From Dickeya lacustris (lineage in GTDB: Bacteria > Pseudomonadota > Gammaproteobacteria > Enterobacterales > Enterobacteriaceae), in the NCBI RefSeq assembly GCF_029635795.1, contig NZ_CP114280.1, forward strand, positions 1,488,001-1,552,000: 64,000 nt of DNA. Direction: 5' to 3'. Both the position numbers and the translations under genes were made by a program. Below are positions 62,976 through 64,000 of the stretch, in pieces (the first letter of the stretch is position 1; every line of letters starts with the position of its first letter). The notes below the pieces were generated by a model. That model saw only the letters and a program-made list of their open reading frames with translations. It was not told the DNA's origin and searched no databases.

Positions 62976-63830
62976 GTGTTAATTATTGAAACGCCGATAC
63001 TGCTGCGTCGTGAACTGCGCCGCTGGCGTCAGGAGGGCCTGCGTGTTGCGCTGGTTCCCACCATGGGAAATTTGCATGACGGGCACATGACGCTGGTTGA
63101 TGAGGCCAAAGCCCGTGCTGACCGGGTTGTGGTCAGCATTTTCGTCAACCCGTTGCAGTTTGAGCGTGCCGACGACCTGGCGCGCTATCCGCGTACGCTT
63201 CAGGAAGATTGCGAAAAACTGACCCGCCGTGGCGCAGATGTGGTGTTTGCGCCAGCGCCAGACACGCTCTATCCCAACGGCCTGCAACAGCAAACTTTCG
63301 TTGAAGTCCCAGAGCTATCACAGATGTTAGAAGGGGCGAGCAGGCCCGGCCATTTCCGAGGCGTCGCGACGGTGGTCAGCAAATTATTCAATTTGGTGCA
63401 GCCGGATATCGCCTGCTTTGGCGAGAAAGATTATCAGCAACTGGCGCTGATTCGCCGTCTGGTGACGGACATGAACTATGACATCAGTATTATTGGCGTG
63501 CCCACGGTACGCGCCCAGGATAATCTGGCGCTCAGTTCCCGTAACGGTTATCTGAGTGCCGAAGAGCGCCAGCAAGCGCCGCAGCTTTATCGCATCATGA
63601 ATGAGGTCGTGGCGCAATTATCCAACGGCGACCGCCAGATTGATGATATGCTCGCCCGGGCGTCGGAGGCTTTGCGTGAGGCAGGCTTCACGCCGGATGA
63701 ACTGTTTATTCGCGATGCCGACAGCCTGGCTCCCTTGACCACCGACAGTACGCGCGCGGTCGTCCTGATGGCCGCCTGGCTTGGTAAGGCTCGTTTGATT
63801 GATAACCAACAGGTAGATTTAACCTGCTGA
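62976..63830 (+). CDS. panC: Pantothenate synthetase
   Basis: ATP-dependent ligation of pantoate and beta-alanine. 284 residues. HIGH-type motif [45 protein letters not shown] and the KMSKS-like LSSRNGYLS. The start is GTG ([14 protein letters not shown]) with AGGAGC eight nt upstream. Middle gene of panB-panC-panD. Confidence 0.98.
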
Positions 63831-63855
63831 TTTTTCTAACCAGAGTGACAGACCG

Positions 63856-64000
63856 ATGATTCGAACCATGCTGCAAGGTAAGCTGCACCGGGTAAAAGTA
63901 ACCCAGGCAGATTTACATTATGAAGGCTCCTGCGCCATCGATCAGGACTTTATGGATGCCGCCGGTATTCTGGAATACGAGGCGATTGATATTTACAACG
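63856..64000 (+). CDS. panD: Aspartate 1-decarboxylase, 5' part
   Basis: Forms beta-alanine from aspartate for PanC. Only 48 codons lie in the window. [17 protein letters not shown] and the self-cleavage site Gly24-Ser25 in HYEGSCAID, which generates the pyruvoyl group, are visible. Cut by the right edge. Normal length is 126 residues. Confidence 0.95.

Overview
The window is a stretch of gamma-proteobacterial chromosome from Enterobacterales. Gene content, gene order and close protein resemblance to Escherichia coli place it there. A metY-type sulfhydrylase, an sbp-cysTWA operon, and a type I secretion pair beside an SGDEF diguanylate cyclase and an EAL protein point towards the soft-rot/plant-associated Pectobacteriaceae (Pectobacterium, Dickeya, Brenneria and relatives). 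The genus is an inference. No phage, plasmid, IS element or CRISPR array is visible, and most of the window is conserved housekeeping DNA.

Layout. 1-2.9 kb: qseG (cut by the window edge) and glrK, preceded by the small RNA GlmY with a sigma54-type promoter and three perfect GlrR boxes. 2.9-9.99 kb: purL (PurR box), mltF, tadA and an orphan murQ. 10.2-17.3 kb is the only clearly accessory segment: a small conserved hypothetical gene, 640 bp of apparently non-coding DNA, an RTX/Lap-type ABC exporter, an HlyD adaptor that lacks its coiled-coil hairpin, a PAS-GAF-GGDEF cyclase and an EAL protein. It looks like the remains of a c-di-GMP-controlled adhesin secretion locus whose adhesin and outer-membrane channel are gone. 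17.6-27.4 kb: yfhL, acpS (interrupted by a one-base frameshift), pdxJ, recO, era, rnc, lepB, lepA, then rseC-rseB-rseA-rpoE, which is the sigma-E envelope stress operon. 27.7-37.5 kb: nadB, trmN, srmB, grcA (two FNR boxes), ung, two tRNA-Ala(GGC), metY-like gene, gltX, three tRNA-Val(UAC), tRNA-Lys(UUU) and a tRNA-tail-derived repeat. 37.9-41.7 kb: the sulfate importer operon sbp-cysT-cysW-cysA.

41.9-64 kb matches the 4-minute region of the E. coli map: cdaR, degP, dgt, mtnN, btuF, erpA, clcA, hemL, mrcB, hrpB, thpR, sfsA, dksA, gluQ, pcnB, folK, panB, panC and the start of panD. The fhu genes that lie between mrcB and hemL in E. coli are absent. Joining this block to the gltX/tRNA-Val region differs from the E. 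coli map.

Functional themes: envelope stress and quality control (GlrK/QseG/GlmY, RpoE/Rse, DegP, LepB, PBP1b, MltF, MurQ); sulfur supply (Sbp-CysTWA, MetY, MtnN, ErpA); translation and RNA (tRNAs, TadA, TrmN, Era, RNase III, LepA, SrmB, GltX, GluQ, DksA, PcnB, HrpB); and cofactors (pdxJ, nadB, hemL, folK, panBCD).

The observations most worth checking are the acpS frameshift, the eroded secretion locus, an rtT-like repeat carrying the last 18 nt of tRNA-Lys interrupted by a short insert, and an apparent AUC start codon for pcnB. I did not find a convincing new multi-gene system.
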